Below are positions 32,505 through 44,753 of a stretch of 49,134 nucleotides of DNA, one piece after another (positions within the stretch are counted from its first letter, which is position 1; the number at the start of each line of letters is the position of its first letter). Under the pieces are notes generated by a model, which saw only the letters and a program-made list of their open reading frames with translations, searched no databases and was not told where the DNA came from. This DNA comes from Planctomycetota bacterium (GTDB lineage: Bacteria > Planctomycetota > UBA8742 > UBA2392): contig JADLAK010000086.1 in assembly GCA_020848275.1 (NCBI GenBank), positions 1 through 49,134 of the forward strand, written 5' to 3'. The position numbers and the translations under genes are program-made.

Positions 32505-33590
32505 ATGGCGACAGTCCTGGACATGTTGAAAAAACGCGCGGATCGCTTTGCGGAACTCAGCAAGGCGATCGAGGACCCCGCCGTTTACTCCAACAACAAA
32601 CTGTTCGCCGCCTACCAGCGCGAACGCGGCAGCCTGCGCGAGCAGGCCGAGATGTTCGCGCAGATGATGAAGCTCGGCGAATCCATCCGCGGCGACGAGG
32701 CCATCCTCGTCGACAAAGCCGCCGACTCCGACATGAAAACGCTGGCCGAGGAAGAACTGAAGGAGCTGCGGCCGCAACTCGACAAGCTCACGCAGGAAGC
32801 CGAAGACACGCTGCTGATGGAAGACTCGAACAACTCGCGCAACTGCATCCTCGAAGTGCGCGGCGCGGAAGGCGGCGACGAGGCGACGCTGTTTGCGCGC
32901 GAACTGATGGAAGCCTACGCGCGCTTCTGCGCGCTGCATAAATTCAAGTTCAACATGATGGACGAGGTTGAAAGCGAAGTCGGCGGCCTGAAATCCGGCG
33001 TCTACAGCATCGAGGGCGACGGCGTCTGGAAGCACTTCAAATACGAAAGCGGCGGCCACCGCGTGCAGCGCGTGCCCGCGACCGAAACTCAGGGCCGCGT
33101 GCACACCAGCCTGGCGACGGTCGTGGTGCTGCCGGAAGTCGAGGAAGTCGACGTCGAGATCAAGGAATCGGACCTCGACATCAAAGCCGCGCGCTCGGGC
33201 GGCCCCGGCGGCCAGAACGTCAACAAGACCAACTCGCGCTGCCAGATCCGCCACCTGCCGACGGGCATTTTCGTCGATTGCCAGGCGACGCCGAGCTTCC
33301 ACAAGAACAAAGACGAGGCGATGCGCATTCTGCGCGCCAAGCTGTTCGAACTCGAGCAGGAGCGCATCGACAAGGAACGCAAGGAAGCACGCAGCGTCGT
33401 GGGCACGGGCAAGCGCGGCGAGAAAATCCGCACCTATAATTTCCCGCAAGCCCGCTGCACCGATCACCGCGCCAACGAGAACTTCAACGTCGAGACGATC
33501 ATGGAAGGCCGGCTTGATGACATGATCGCCGCCCTGCGCAAATGGGAGCGCGACGAGCGCCTCAAGCAGATGGCCAAAGAAGGCAAATAG
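32505..33590 (+). CDS. prfA: Peptide chain release factor 1
   Basis: 361 aa, the normal RF1 length. The tripeptide anticodon PAT (about 190) reads UAA/UAG stop codons, and the GGQ loop (SGGPGGQNVNKTNS, about 234-236) triggers peptidyl-tRNA hydrolysis. Start at ATG 32505 (MATVLDMLKKRAD); the open frame upstream is not part of the protein. It follows rpmE. Its modifying methyltransferase gene prmC, which often adjoins it, is 14.6 kb away on the opposite strand. Confidence 0.98.
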   Translation: MATVLDMLKKRADRFAELSKAIEDPAVYSNNKLFAAYQRERGSLREQAEMFAQMMKLGESIRGDEAILVDKAADSDMKTLAEEELKELRPQLDKLTQEAEDTLLMEDSNNSRNCILEVRGAEGGDEATLFARELMEAYARFCALHKFKFNMMDEVESEVGGLKSGVYSIEGDGVWKHFKYESGGHRVQRVPATETQGRVHTSLATVVVLPEVEEVDVEIKESDLDIKAARSGGPGGQNVNKTNSRCQIRHLPTGIFVDCQATPSFHKNKDEAMRILRAKLFELEQERIDKERKEARSVVGTGKRGEKIRTYNFPQARCTDHRANENFNVETIMEGRLDDMIAALRKWERDERLKQMAKEGK

Positions 33591-33610
33591 CGGTCGGCTC
33601 GACCGGTGCC

Positions 33611-34870
33611 TCAATCCACCTTCTGTTCAATGTCGCCCAGATGCTTGCGCGGTTCGTCGAAGACGAACTTCGCGACTTCGTAGGCCTTTTCAACGCCGTC
33701 GTAGTAAAAATTCACGCGGTAGCTCTCGCCGCGCGTGCAACGGATGAACACACCTCGCGTCTGGATGCCGATGCCGATGTGCGTGGCAATCGCCGTCGTG
33801 CCGGTTTCGGAGACCGCGCTCACCTTGGTGACAGCAAAAGGCGGCGTGCGGAAGTTGCGCTGCGTGGTCCAAGTCAGCCAGACGCCGCTTACAACGTGGA
33901 CGTCGCCAAGCTGCTGCGGCTGCGCCGCGTCGCCGCCCGAAGGGATGCTCAGGGGCTGTTCGGAAAAGAACGAGACCAGCCGGTTGCTATAGAAAACGTC
34001 GTAGTCGCCCGGCGAGGCGTCCTTGAAAACGATGATGCCCTCGGCGTTGGTTGCGGCGCTGGCGATTTCGGCGTCGTCGTATTGCACGATGTCGGGCCAA
34101 CCCGCGCCCCGCGGCGCCCGCTTCAGCAAATCGACCGGCACATTTTTCAGCGGCTGGCCGTCCTCGCCGACCAGGCGAAAGCTGAAACTCGCGGGTAAAA
34201 GCGCGGCGAGGCGGATGCCTGAGACCTCGTAGGCGCCGTTGGGCTCGACCACCACGGCGGGAATGCGGAAGGCCGCGGGAAATTTGTAGGCGCGAATCCA
34301 GATCGCCGTCTTCCAGCCCGGCGGCACGTTGACGAAAGCGTCGACGCGAAAGCGCCCGCCCTCGCCGGATTTGCCAACCGGTACATCGGCGCCATTGCCG
34401 CCCATTTTCGTCGGCGTCACGACGGTTTTCGGGTCAGGGTTCCAGATCCAGGTCTCGACCATGAGGTGCCAGTCGGGCAGGCCCGCGCCGTTAGCGTCTT
34501 CGACCGTGCCGGAAAGGATGAAGCGAACTTCCTGCGAGCCCTCGTAGGGCTGGTCCTGGCGCTGCCTGGCGCGGAAGGTGAAATTTTCGTCGGGCTCGGG
34601 CGCGGGTTTTTCGGGGAGTTTCGGCGCTTCTTTGGGCGTTTCCTTCGGCGGCTCTTTGGGCGGATCCTTCGGCGGGTCCGCCGGGAGCTTCGCCTTCGGC
34701 ACAGGCTTGGGAACGTTGACGGGCAAATTCTGCGGCGGCGTGTCGGCTATTTCGGTCTCGTTGGTGCGCGGCCGCGGCTTTTCCCAGGGGCGCCAAACCA
34801 TCAACCCGCCCCCGAGCAGCAGCATGATGACCAACGCGCCAATCAGGGTCTTGTCGTTACGCTTGCCCAT
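33611..34870 (-). CDS. Membrane-anchored protein with Pro-rich linker and carboxypeptidase-regulatory-like domains
   Basis: 419 aa. An N-terminal anchor (about 8-26, LIGALVIMLLLGGGLMVW) is followed by a Pro/Lys-rich linker (about 45-100, PKDPPKEPPKETPKEAPK). Then come beta-rich modules that begin VRFILSGTVEDANGAGLPDW, a typical carboxypeptidase-regulatory-like opening, and continue with another module about 190-300. It resembles the 1,068-aa protein at 28267-31473 in design. Linker and anchor suggest a spanning envelope protein with the C-terminal domains outside. No catalytic motif. Start supported by its position directly before the anchor. Confidence 0.8.
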   Translation of the reverse strand: MGKRNDKTLIGALVIMLLLGGGLMVWRPWEKPRPRTNETEIADTPPQNLPVNVPKPVPKAKLPADPPKDPPKEPPKETPKEAPKLPEKPAPEPDENFTFRARQRQDQPYEGSQEVRFILSGTVEDANGAGLPDWHLMVETWIWNPDPKTVVTPTKMGGNGADVPVGKSGEGGRFRVDAFVNVPPGWKTAIWIRAYKFPAAFRIPAVVVEPNGAYEVSGIRLAALLPASFSFRLVGEDGQPLKNVPVDLLKRAPRGAGWPDIVQYDDAEIASAATNAEGIIVFKDASPGDYDVFYSNRLVSFFSEQPLSIPSGGDAAQPQQLGDVHVVSGVWLTWTTQRNFRTPPFAVTKVSAVSETGTTAIATHIGIGIQTRGVFIRCTRGESYRVNFYYDGVEKAYEVAKFVFDEPRKHLGDIEQKVD

Positions 34871-34945
34871 GCAGACCTATTGAACGATTCAGCAGGACAC
34901 AGACGGCGGAAGAATTTTCCGTAGTGTCTCAGGTCGGCTAGGCGA

Positions 34946-35073
34946 TCAGAGCCCGCTGCGTCAGCGGCGGGGCCACAACCAATGAACGTCCGTGATTTCG
35001 GCCCCGCCGCTTGCAAAGCAGTGCTTTGCCGCGCGACATCTCGCTTCGCTCGACTTACGCGAACGGGCTCTGA
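34946..35073. repeat. 128-bp palindromic element with nested inverted repeats
   Basis: Outer 10-bp perfect inverted repeat TCAGAGCCCG/CGGGCTCTGA; inside, GCGGCGGGGCC (34964-34974) and GGCCCCGCCGC (35000-35010), 11 bp perfect; then GCAAAGC-AGT-GCTTTGC (35013-35029). No gene inside. A fragment related to its left end occurs at 32240-32252 just before copy C. A third family of mobile palindromic repeats. Confidence 0.7.
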
Positions 35074-35109
35074 AAAACCGATCCCGGCCAAACTGAGACA
35101 CTACCCACC

Positions 35110-35550
35110 TTACAACCCCCGCCGCGCGGCGTTGGCGAGTTCGTCGCAGCGGTTGATCTCGGTGTTGTCGGCGTGGCCTTTGAGCCATTTCAGTGCCACG
35201 GTGTGTTTGGCCGTGAGCGCCAGGACTTGCTCCCACAGGTCCTGATTTTTCACCGGTTCCTTCAGGGTCGTCAGCCAGCCGTTGGCCTGCCACTTGACGA
35301 TCCAGCGCTTGGCGAGCGCGTCGCACAGGTAGCGCGAATCGGTGTAGAGCGTGACGTCGCTGGGTTTGGTGAGCTGCTCGAGCGCGCGCACGGCGGCGAG
35401 AATTTCCATGCGGTTGTTGGTGGTTTTGACCTCGGCGCCGGAAATCTCGCGGCGCTTCTTGTGCCCCGGCGCAAGCAACACCGCCGCCCAACCCCCATTG
35501 CCGGGATTAGGCGAACACGACCCATCGCAATAAATAACGACCTTGTCCAT
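35110..35550 (-). CDS. rnhA: Ribonuclease HI
   Basis: 146 aa, usual RNase H1 length. Catalytic acidic residues D9 (YCDGSC), E49 (NNRMEI), D71 (YTDSRYL) and D136, with H126 (KGHADN). It cuts the RNA strand of RNA-DNA hybrids in R-loops and Okazaki primers. Start MDKVVIYCDG at 35550. A pair of REP-like repeats lies 5' of it. Confidence 0.97.
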   Translation of the reverse strand: MDKVVIYCDGSCSPNPGNGGWAAVLLAPGHKKRREISGAEVKTTNNRMEILAAVRALEQLTKPSDVTLYTDSRYLCDALAKRWIVKWQANGWLTTLKEPVKNQDLWEQVLALTAKHTVALKWLKGHADNTEINRCDELANAARRGL

Positions 35551-35570
35551 GTTTTTTTGCGGTTACGTGT

Positions 35571-35650
35571 CGTTACGAGCCGCGAACGCCAGTGAGCGGT
35601 CTGGACATTCTCGTACTTCGGACCGCTTGCTTGCGCGCGCGGCTCGTAAA
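35571..35650. repeat. Inverted pair of REP-like repeats beside the RAYT gene
   Basis: CGTTACGAGCCGCGAACGCC at 35571-35590 continuing to GAGCGGTC, then the same sequence inverted at about 35617-35650 (CGGACCGCTTGCTTGCGCGC ...). Each unit contains the 4-bp stem CCGC/GCGG plus covarying inner pairs. Inverted REP pairs are the usual arrangement next to their transposase. Confidence 0.72.
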
Positions 35651-35655
35651 AACAC

Positions 35656-36150
35656 TCACAACTCCATCGGCAAATCGCCGCCCTGCCCGTTCACAACATA
35701 CTCGCATACCGTCTGCATGCCCTTGTCGCTATTAATCCATCGCGTGCTGCCGTGACGCGTCCACATCTTGGCATTCGCCGCGATCAAACGTGCTTCGCGC
35801 AATCGCCGCGTGGCCCATGCTTTCAACGCGCTCATTGTCGGCTCAGGTTGCTTGCTGCTGGTCACGACCACGTGGATGTGATTCGTTCGAACATTCAGCG
35901 CCCACAGCTTCCATTGGCGCACTTCGCACGTTTCCCGAATCGCCTTGTCGATCACGCCGCGCATTGCGGCGTCAATCAACACGGGCTTGTCCTTGAGATT
36001 GCCTTTTTGAAATCGCTCGCGTGTGGTGCTGGGCGGACACGGCGGAACCGCCGGTGTGTTGTTGTTCTTGTCGATTGAGGTGCGCTCATCGCCGTGCAAC
36101 CACTGCCCGTAACACGTGAACGTCAGGAAGTAGGCAATCGGCGCAGGCAT
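35656..36150 (-). CDS. REP-associated tyrosine transposase (RAYT, Y1_Tnp/IS200-like)
   Basis: 164 aa. HUH motif H91-I-H93 (TNHIHVVV) and a nucleophile Tyr (Y151, CEYVVNGQG), N-terminal YFLTFTCYGQWLHG. A single-copy chromosomal transposase of this kind recognises REP palindromes and nicks single-stranded DNA. It is flanked on both sides by REP-like repeats (35571-35650 and 36177-36319), the classic RAYT arrangement. No IS-type terminal repeats surround it. Start MPAPIAYFLTF at 36150. The nucleophile and HUH assignment rests on family pattern; no substitutions are evident. Confidence 0.9.
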   Translation of the reverse strand: MPAPIAYFLTFTCYGQWLHGDERTSIDKNNNTPAVPPCPPSTTRERFQKGNLKDKPVLIDAAMRGVIDKAIRETCEVRQWKLWALNVRTNHIHVVVTSSKQPEPTMSALKAWATRRLREARLIAANAKMWTRHGSTRWINSDKGMQTVCEYVVNGQGGDLPMEL

Positions 36151-36176
36151 GGCCGGAGTATAGCGCCGTTTTGGTT

Positions 36177-36319
36177 GCCGTTACGAGCCGTTGCCGTTAC
36201 GAGCGGACGTTGCCGTTACGAGCCGCGAACGCCAGTGAGCGGTCTGGATTACGGTGATCGTGCGGCCTTTGCCTTTACGAGCCGCGAACGCTAGTGAGCG
36301 GTCTGGATTACGGTGATCT
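36177..36319. repeat. REP-like repeats downstream of the RAYT transposase end, direct copies
   Basis: Two near-identical units at about 36216-36275 and 36276-36319 (TTACGAGCCGCGAACGC...GAGCGGTCTGGATTACGG), plus three partial copies of GTTGCCGTTACGAGC from 36177. The repeat length is about 60 bp, matching the larger array at 37338-37640, which is in the opposite orientation. Confidence 0.72.
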
Positions 36320-37307
36320 AGTTCGATGCACAACACTTCTTGTATTTCTTGCCTGATCCACAGGGGCACAAGTCGTTACGACCCACTCGTGAGCGAGGTT
36401 TCGGCACTTCGCCTGCCACAGACTCCCCAACAACCATACCCTCGGGCAAAGGAATTGCTGTTGAGTAAAGTCTTTGATGAACCTGTTCAATACTCTCGTG
36501 AGGGACTGGATTCAGCTTTTCGCCCCCAACTTGCATGTGACCAATATGAATCCCACTCCAACCGGGTCCTTGGGAATGGGTAAGTTTCCCAGCAACGTGA
36601 ACTGTCGTTCCCTGGGGGACACCAATGAAATCGCTAATGGGATTGCGAAAGATCCCGTCGTCGTCGATGTAAAGGCGTGCTCCGCCAACTCGCATATTCA
36701 GTTCAGTAATATGAAGAGTTTTCGAATCGGCATCCAAGGTTGCTGACAACCGACCGCCGGCATCTCTCGCTCGCCACTTAAACCGATTCGCCGTGATTTC
36801 GTGATCAACGATGTCGCGTGGGTCAGTTTCAAACACGTTTTCTTCTAACCTGCAGATGATGTTGCCGTTTGAATCGGTAAAGATTGCGCTTATGGCGACA
36901 CCAAATCCTGCCACCGGGGCAACCCTCAGGATTTCTTGACCCCCAATCACGAATGCCCCACCATCGTGAATTTTTGTGTGCCCGACTTGAACGCACCAAG
37001 GCTGGCCGTCAGACGCGAAACCAAAACTGACTGGGGTTGGAGTTCTTGTTAGCCGCTCACGACACTCTCTGACTTGGTTCACGGATATCAAACGGTTCCC
37101 ACGCTTGCCGTGACAGCTTGGGCATAACAACGCGATCCCGTCAGCGATGTGGGCCGTAGCGTCGACCCACTCAGGGTCAAAATGGTCGTACTGAACAAAC
37201 GCATCACGACAAATCGCACATCCAAATCCGCATCGCTGGCGGACCTCTCGCCTAACGTTGGCCGGTATGTAGCGCGGCAGACCATGCTTATTCATCTCTG
37301 ATGGCAT
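36318..37307 (-). CDS. HNH-type endonuclease domain protein with C-terminal SEC-C motif
   Basis: 329 aa from ATG 37307 (GAGG 6 bp upstream; ATG 37295 is the alternative). N-terminal HNH-like region: CGFGCAIC ... YDHFDPEWVDATAHIADGIALLCPSCHGKRGN, with paired CxxC (CAIC, CPSC) and a DHFDPE core. The middle is beta-rich and unrecognised. The C-terminal SEC-C zinc motif is intact (GRNDLCPCGSGKKYKKCC). SEC-C motifs are common as C-terminal zinc-binding tails. Sits between RAYT and a REP array and may be cargo or a bystander. The 33 open codons further upstream are REP array, not protein. Nuclease function is inferred from motifs only. Confidence 0.8.
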   Translation of the reverse strand: MPSEMNKHGLPRYIPANVRREVRQRCGFGCAICRDAFVQYDHFDPEWVDATAHIADGIALLCPSCHGKRGNRLISVNQVRECRERLTRTPTPVSFGFASDGQPWCVQVGHTKIHDGGAFVIGGQEILRVAPVAGFGVAISAIFTDSNGNIICRLEENVFETDPRDIVDHEITANRFKWRARDAGGRLSATLDADSKTLHITELNMRVGGARLYIDDDGIFRNPISDFIGVPQGTTVHVAGKLTHSQGPGWSGIHIGHMQVGGEKLNPVPHESIEQVHQRLYSTAIPLPEGMVVGESVAGEVPKPRSRVGRNDLCPCGSGKKYKKCCASN

Positions 37308-37337
37308 TGCCTGCCTCGTGGTCTCACCACACCCAGA

Positions 37338-37640
37338 CCGCTCACTTGCGTTCGCGGCTCGTAACGACAACGGCGTTCGCGGCTCGTAACGGCATCCGGG
37401 TCGCACGATTTCACAGCTTCGGACCGCTCACTTGCGGTCGCGGCTCGTAACGACAACGGCATCCGGGTCGCGCGACTTCACAACTCCGGACCGCTCGCTT
37501 GCGCTCGCGGCTTGTAACGGCAGCCGGGTCGCGCGATTTCGCAGCTTCGGTCCGCTCTCTTGCGTTCGCGGCTCGTAACGGCATCCGGGTCGCGCGATTT
37601 CGCAGCTTCGGACCGCTCACTTGCGTTCGCGGCTCGTAAC
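37338..37640. repeat. Tandem REP-like array, five full copies and one partial
   Basis: Units starting at 37338, 37424, 37491, 37552 and 37613 (spacing 86, 67, 61 and 61 bp) with a partial copy at about 37374. The core is CCGCTCACTTGCGTTCGCGG; the copy at 37491 has ACTT-to-GCTT together with GTTC-to-GCTC, a compensated pair change. The minus-strand frames across it are not genes. Same family as the repeats around RAYT. Confidence 0.75.
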
Positions 37641-37649
37641 GGCAACGGC

Positions 37650-40232
<2,583 letters not shown>

Positions 40233-40360
40233 AAGCAGTCCTTTCCGCGGCGCGGGCAATCCGCCCCACAGATGCAAAAACGGATGCAAGCCTTATGCCA
40301 TGCGCCAGAAACGCCGCATTTGCTGCCCTAACGGCGGCTTATGAACAAATGCCTGAGACT

Positions 40361-40383
40361 ACGGCTGCCATATTGGCAGCCGT
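40361..40383. repeat. Perfect 10-bp stem hairpin between clpB and the hybrid kinase
   Basis: ACGGCTGCCA-TAT-TGGCAGCCGT in the 260-bp divergent spacer (40233-40492), which shows no gene. Either an operator for one of the two genes or a structured leader; no T-run. Confidence 0.6.
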
Positions 40384-40492
40384 CATCAAAGTGCGTGAAA
40401 TCTCTTGGCAGCGCAACTCTGGTCTAACTAAATGGTTGCAACGTTCAGCCCTTCTATCACCACTGGCAAAAAGTAGCATATGCGGTCCAGCC

Positions 40493-43198
40493 ATGGCCAA
40501 GCAGCGCCCAGTTTCGGGTTCCGTCCGTCCGCCAAGCGGACCGCGCTTCAAAGTGCCCGACCCCAGCGACAAGGACTTCGGCCTGATTTTCGAGGAGGCC
40601 GCTGACGCCATTTTCGTCGCCGGGCCCGACCACAAACTCCTCGACACCAACCCGGCCGCCACGCGCCTGTTGGGTTACACACGCGAGGAGTTCCTCAAGT
40701 TGTCGGTTCACGACCTCGCCGCACCCGAGGAACTCGCCAACGTCGAGATGCGGCTGGAGCAACTCGACTCGGGCAAGAACCTGACCTACCCGCGCAAGAT
40801 GAAGTGCAAGGACGGCTCCATCGTCATCACGGAAATCAGTGCGCGCAAGATCCCCGACGGGCGCGTGCTGGCAATCGTGCGCGAACTGACAGAGCGCGAG
40901 CAGGCGCGGCTGGCGCTCAAGCGCAGCGAGCAGCAATTGCGCACAGTGGTCGAAAGCGCGCTCGACTGCGTGGTCGGCATGGACCACTTCGGCTGCATCA
41001 CGGAGTGGAACCCCGCGGCCGAGCGCACGTTTGGCCACGCGCGTGAAGAGGTTCTCGGCAAGCCGCTGGCCGACGTGATCATACCGGCGCGCCTGCGCGA
41101 TATGCACCGCCAGGGCCTCGCACGCTTCCTTGCCACAGGCGAAGGCCCGGTGCTTGGCAAACGCATCGAGCAGGTGGTGTTGCGCGGCGACGGCACGGAG
41201 TTCCCGGTCGAACTGAGCATCACCACGATGCACCGCGAGGGAGAGCAGCCCCAGTTCACGGGGTTTCTGCGTGACATCACCGACCGGCGCAGGGCCGAGG
41301 ACGCACTGCGGGCGAGCGAGGCGCGCTACAGGGCGCTGGTACGAAACTCGGCCGATGCGGTGCAGATCCTGGGGCCGGACGGCCGCATCGTTTATGTCAG
41401 CGACGCCGTCGAGCGCGTGCTGGGTTACAAACCTGCAGAACTTGTCGGCATCGTGGCGATGGGCCTGGTGCACCCCGACGACAGCGCCCGCGGAAGCGCC
41501 GAACTTGCAGACCTGGCGCAGAGACCCGGCGCGATGCTGACTGACACTGTACGCGTGAAGCGCAAAGACGGACGCTGGCGCTGGATGGAGTGCAACGTCA
41601 CCAACGCAATCCACGAGCCGGCAATTGGCGGCATGGTGGTGAACTACCGCGACGTCACCGAGCGCTTCGAGGGCGAAGAAGCCTTGCGCGCGGCCGAGGC
41701 GCGCTACCGCAAGCTGGTGAACTACAGCAACGACGGGCTGCTGATGGGCGACGCCCAGGGCAACACACAGTTCGCCAGCCCGTCAGTCGAGAACATCCTG
41801 GGCTTTGCCGCCGGCGAACTTATCGGCGTCAACGTGTTTTCGCTGATTCACCCCGACGACCAGTCGCGCACGCAGGAGCTGCAGCAACTTATCGTGCGGT
41901 CGCCCAGCGTGGGCTTCCCCGCGACCTTTCGCGTGAAGCGCAAAGACGGTCGCTACGTGTGGGTCGATTGCGTGTGCACCAACTGGCTGGCCGAGCCGGG
42001 GATCAACGCGCTGGTCGCCAACTTCCGCGACATCACCGCGCGCATCGAGCTCGAGCAGCAATTGCAGCAGGCGGTAAAGATGGACGCCATCGGGCGGCTT
42101 GCGGGCGGCGTGGCCCACGACTTCAACAACCTGCTGACGGCGATCACGGGCTTTACGCAGATGTTGATCCCGCGGCTTGCGTCCGACGCCCTGGGCAAAA
42201 ACTATGCGAGCCAGGTGGCGCAGGCCGCCGATCGCGCCGCAGCCTTGACACGTCAATTGCTGGCGTTTTCGCGCCGGCAGATCCTGCAGCCCGTGGTGCT
42301 CGACCTCAACGCGCGCGTGCACGAGATCGAGAAGCTGATCCGACGCCTGATCGGCGAGGATATCGAGCTGAACATCGTCACCAGCAGCAACCTGAACAGC
42401 GTCGCCGCCGACCCCGGGCAGGTCGACCAGGTGCTGATGAACCTCGCCGTCAATGCGCGCGACGCCATGCCGCGCGGCGGCCGGCTGACCATCGAGACCG
42501 CCAACGTCACGCTCGATGAAGCCTATGCGCGCATGCACAAAGATTGCCGCCCGGGCCCCTATGTCATGCTGGCGGTCAGCGACACCGGCGTGGGCATGGA
42601 CGCGCCGACGCGCGCGCGGCTGTTCGAGCCTTTCTTTACGACGAAGGAAAAGGGCCAGGGCACGGGGCTGGGACTGGCGACGGTCTACGGCATCGTCAAG
42701 CAATCCGGCGGCAATATCTGGGTTTACAGCGAAGTCGGCCACGGCACGACCTTCAAGATTTACCTGCCTGCGACGCAGGTCGAGAGCGAGGCCGCGTCGC
42801 AGCAACGGCCGTCGCCCGCCGCCGGCGGCAGCGAGACCATCCTCGTGGCCGAGGACGAAGACGGCGTGCGGGCTTTGATTTGCGAGGCGCTGATCAAGGC
42901 GGGCTACACGGTGTTTGGCGCAAGCAACGGCCAGAAAGCCCTGGTGCTTTCGACCACGTTGCCAAAGCCGCCGCAACTTTTGCTCACGGACGTCGTGATG
43001 CCGGAAATGGGCGGGCGCGCATTGGCCGAGGCGCTGGCGGTACGCCACCCCGGCATGAAAATCCTGTTCATGTCGGGCTACACCGACGAGGCGATCTTCC
43101 ACAACGGCACGCTGAACGGGGGCGTCCAGTTTCTTCACAAGCCCTTTACACCTGACGCGCTTCTGCACCGCGTGCGTGAAGTTCTCGACGGCAAGTAA
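40493..43198 (+). CDS. Multi-PAS hybrid sensor histidine kinase
   Basis: 901 aa. Four PAS domains in series (about 25-150, 150-275, 275-400 and 400-525; each with [17 protein letters not shown] or [15 protein letters not shown] PAS cores and a following DITxR segment). The HisKA part has H542 ([16 protein letters not shown]). The HATPase has [15 protein letters not shown] and [20 protein letters not shown]-terminal receiver domain (about 780-900) has acceptor D833 (LLTDVVMP) and Lys in FLHKPF. No membrane segment, so a cytoplasmic sensor. ATG 40493 (MAKQRPVSG) is used; no clear ribosome site, and the frame is open upstream. The ligand is not readable. Confidence 0.92.
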   Translation: MAKQRPVSGSVRPPSGPRFKVPDPSDKDFGLIFEEAADAIFVAGPDHKLLDTNPAATRLLGYTREEFLKLSVHDLAAPEELANVEMRLEQLDSGKNLTYPRKMKCKDGSIVITEISARKIPDGRVLAIVRELTEREQARLALKRSEQQLRTVVESALDCVVGMDHFGCITEWNPAAERTFGHAREEVLGKPLADVIIPARLRDMHRQGLARFLATGEGPVLGKRIEQVVLRGDGTEFPVELSITTMHREGEQPQFTGFLRDITDRRRAEDALRASEARYRALVRNSADAVQILGPDGRIVYVSDAVERVLGYKPAELVGIVAMGLVHPDDSARGSAELADLAQRPGAMLTDTVRVKRKDGRWRWMECNVTNAIHEPAIGGMVVNYRDVTERFEGEEALRAAEARYRKLVNYSNDGLLMGDAQGNTQFASPSVENILGFAAGELIGVNVFSLIHPDDQSRTQELQQLIVRSPSVGFPATFRVKRKDGRYVWVDCVCTNWLAEPGINALVANFRDITARIELEQQLQQAVKMDAIGRLAGGVAHDFNNLLTAITGFTQMLIPRLASDALGKNYASQVAQAADRAAALTRQLLAFSRRQILQPVVLDLNARVHEIEKLIRRLIGEDIELNIVTSSNLNSVAADPGQVDQVLMNLAVNARDAMPRGGRLTIETANVTLDEAYARMHKDCRPGPYVMLAVSDTGVGMDAPTRARLFEPFFTTKEKGQGTGLGLATVYGIVKQSGGNIWVYSEVGHGTTFKIYLPATQVESEAASQQRPSPAAGGSETILVAEDEDGVRALICEALIKAGYTVFGASNGQKALVLSTTLPKPPQLLLTDVVMPEMGGRALAEALAVRHPGMKILFMSGYTDEAIFHNGTLNGGVQFLHKPFTPDALLHRVREVLDGK

Positions 43199-43289
43199 CG
43201 CCGTTATTCATTAAAATCTGTGACGGAATTTCTGTCGCAACGCGGGATTTCTGCGTTTGAATGTTTGCAGTTTTGGGAAAGAAAATCTC

Positions 43290-44663
43290 ATGCGCACGAT
43301 TTCTCTTGTACTCACCACGCTGATGATTGTTGCGCTGTCCTCCCCGCACCCGATGGAGGCGCAGGCAAAGGGCGGGCTGAAGGGCGCGGCGGCAGCCAAG
43401 GAGGCCGTCAAGCTCATCAAGGAACGTAAGCCGGCGGAGGCGCTGAAGGTTGTCGAAGGCGCCAAGGGAACCTTCGACGCCGATGAAGAGTGGGTTTGGT
43501 GGGGCTTGCGCGGCGTCTGCCTCCGCGACATGCGCACCAAGGACAAGGACGCGCTGGAGAGTTTCGGCAAGGCTTGCGCGCTGCAGCCCGACTGCTGGTT
43601 TCGCTTCGACTGGTGCCTGTTGCTTCACGAATTCGGGCGCTGGGACGAGGCGCTGAAGGAAATCGAGGTCGAAATCGACCCCGACTACAAGGAACTCAAC
43701 CAGTGCCTGAAAGCCGTGATTGACGGGCCCTTCAAGGAACGCTGGCCGCACGCGTGGAAGAAACTCGAGCTACGCAGCAAGTTCGGCAATTATCACGTCG
43801 TCAGCGACACCGGCATGACCGCCGCGCAAATGGACGCCGTTGAGACCGCGGCCAAACAGCTCGACCCCACCAAGCCAGCGGACAAAATGAAACTGGATAA
43901 GCTTCTCGCACCCCACGACAACCTGGTGGCGCTGGCGGCGCTCACAGAACTCGCGCGTAAGGAGTACATGCGTTTTGTTAACCCCAAAGATTCGGACATG
44001 CCCAAGGGCAAGGTATTCAAGGTCTTTTTCTTTACGCACGAAAAGGACTTCCACGAATTCTCGGCCGCGGCCAGCGGCGGACGGCGCGACAGCGACAAGA
44101 TGCTGGGTTTCTATCAGCCCTTCTTCCACTACCTGCAGCTCTACCACGAAGAAGGCAAACCCTCGAAGGTATGCGGCTTCTCCGAAGAGACCATCAACAC
44201 CTTCTTCCACGAGGGCTGGCACCAGTTCCTGCACATGCTGACGGATCAACTGCCGATCTGGATGAACGAGGGGCTGGCGGAATTCCTGGGCGAGGCCTCT
44301 ATCAAGGACCAAGGGCGCAACATCGAGCTTGGCCTGCTGATCCGCACCAAGGAGAAGGTCTACACGTACTACGAGCGCATCCGCGCCGCCATCGACAAGG
44401 GCAGCTATGTACCCTTCAAGGACTTCTTCCGCTGGGACCGTGAGGACTGGGCGCCTAATTCGTCGCTGGGCTACATGCAGGGCTGGAGCATCGCCTACTA
44501 TGCGCTCAAGGGCGACAACGACCCCTTCCGAAAGGACTTCTGCAAATTCTTCTGGGAATGCGCCAAAGGCAAACTCGCGGCCGACGTGCTGCCCGGCATT
44601 TTCACCGACCAGAAGCTCGCCGATTACGAGAAGGCCTGGAAGGCGTACTGGAAGAAGATGTAA
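43290..44663 (+). CDS. Secreted gluzincin-type metallopeptidase (DUF1570-like)
   Basis: 457 aa. Signal peptide (LVLTTLMIVALSSPHP, Ala-rich cut near EAQA). The N-terminal half has TPR-like helical segments (VVEGAKGTFDADEEWVWWG...); the C-terminal half has the metallopeptidase core HEGWH (307-311, HExxH) and, 18 residues later, NEGLAEF with the third ligand Glu. This pattern matches DUF1570-type gluzincins abundant in planctomycetes. Start at ATG 43290, with GGGAAAG upstream. First of three co-directional exported-protein genes. Confidence 0.85.
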   Translation: MRTISLVLTTLMIVALSSPHPMEAQAKGGLKGAAAAKEAVKLIKERKPAEALKVVEGAKGTFDADEEWVWWGLRGVCLRDMRTKDKDALESFGKACALQPDCWFRFDWCLLLHEFGRWDEALKEIEVEIDPDYKELNQCLKAVIDGPFKERWPHAWKKLELRSKFGNYHVVSDTGMTAAQMDAVETAAKQLDPTKPADKMKLDKLLAPHDNLVALAALTELARKEYMRFVNPKDSDMPKGKVFKVFFFTHEKDFHEFSAAASGGRRDSDKMLGFYQPFFHYLQLYHEEGKPSKVCGFSEETINTFFHEGWHQFLHMLTDQLPIWMNEGLAEFLGEASIKDQGRNIELGLLIRTKEKVYTYYERIRAAIDKGSYVPFKDFFRWDREDWAPNSSLGYMQGWSIAYYALKGDNDPFRKDFCKFFWECAKGKLAADVLPGIFTDQKLADYEKAWKAYWKKM

Positions 44664-44753
44664 CGCTTCTCGAATTCGGAAGTGTTTTGCCGCCGCCCCT
44701 ATTCGCGCCCTGCTACGCCCGTATAGAATGGCGCGGGGTCCACGGACAAAACC

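Noticed and set aside
37338..37640. Open frames rich in Arg/Ser across the REP array as genes
   Set aside because: The residues follow the 61-bp repeat; it is a non-coding repeat array.
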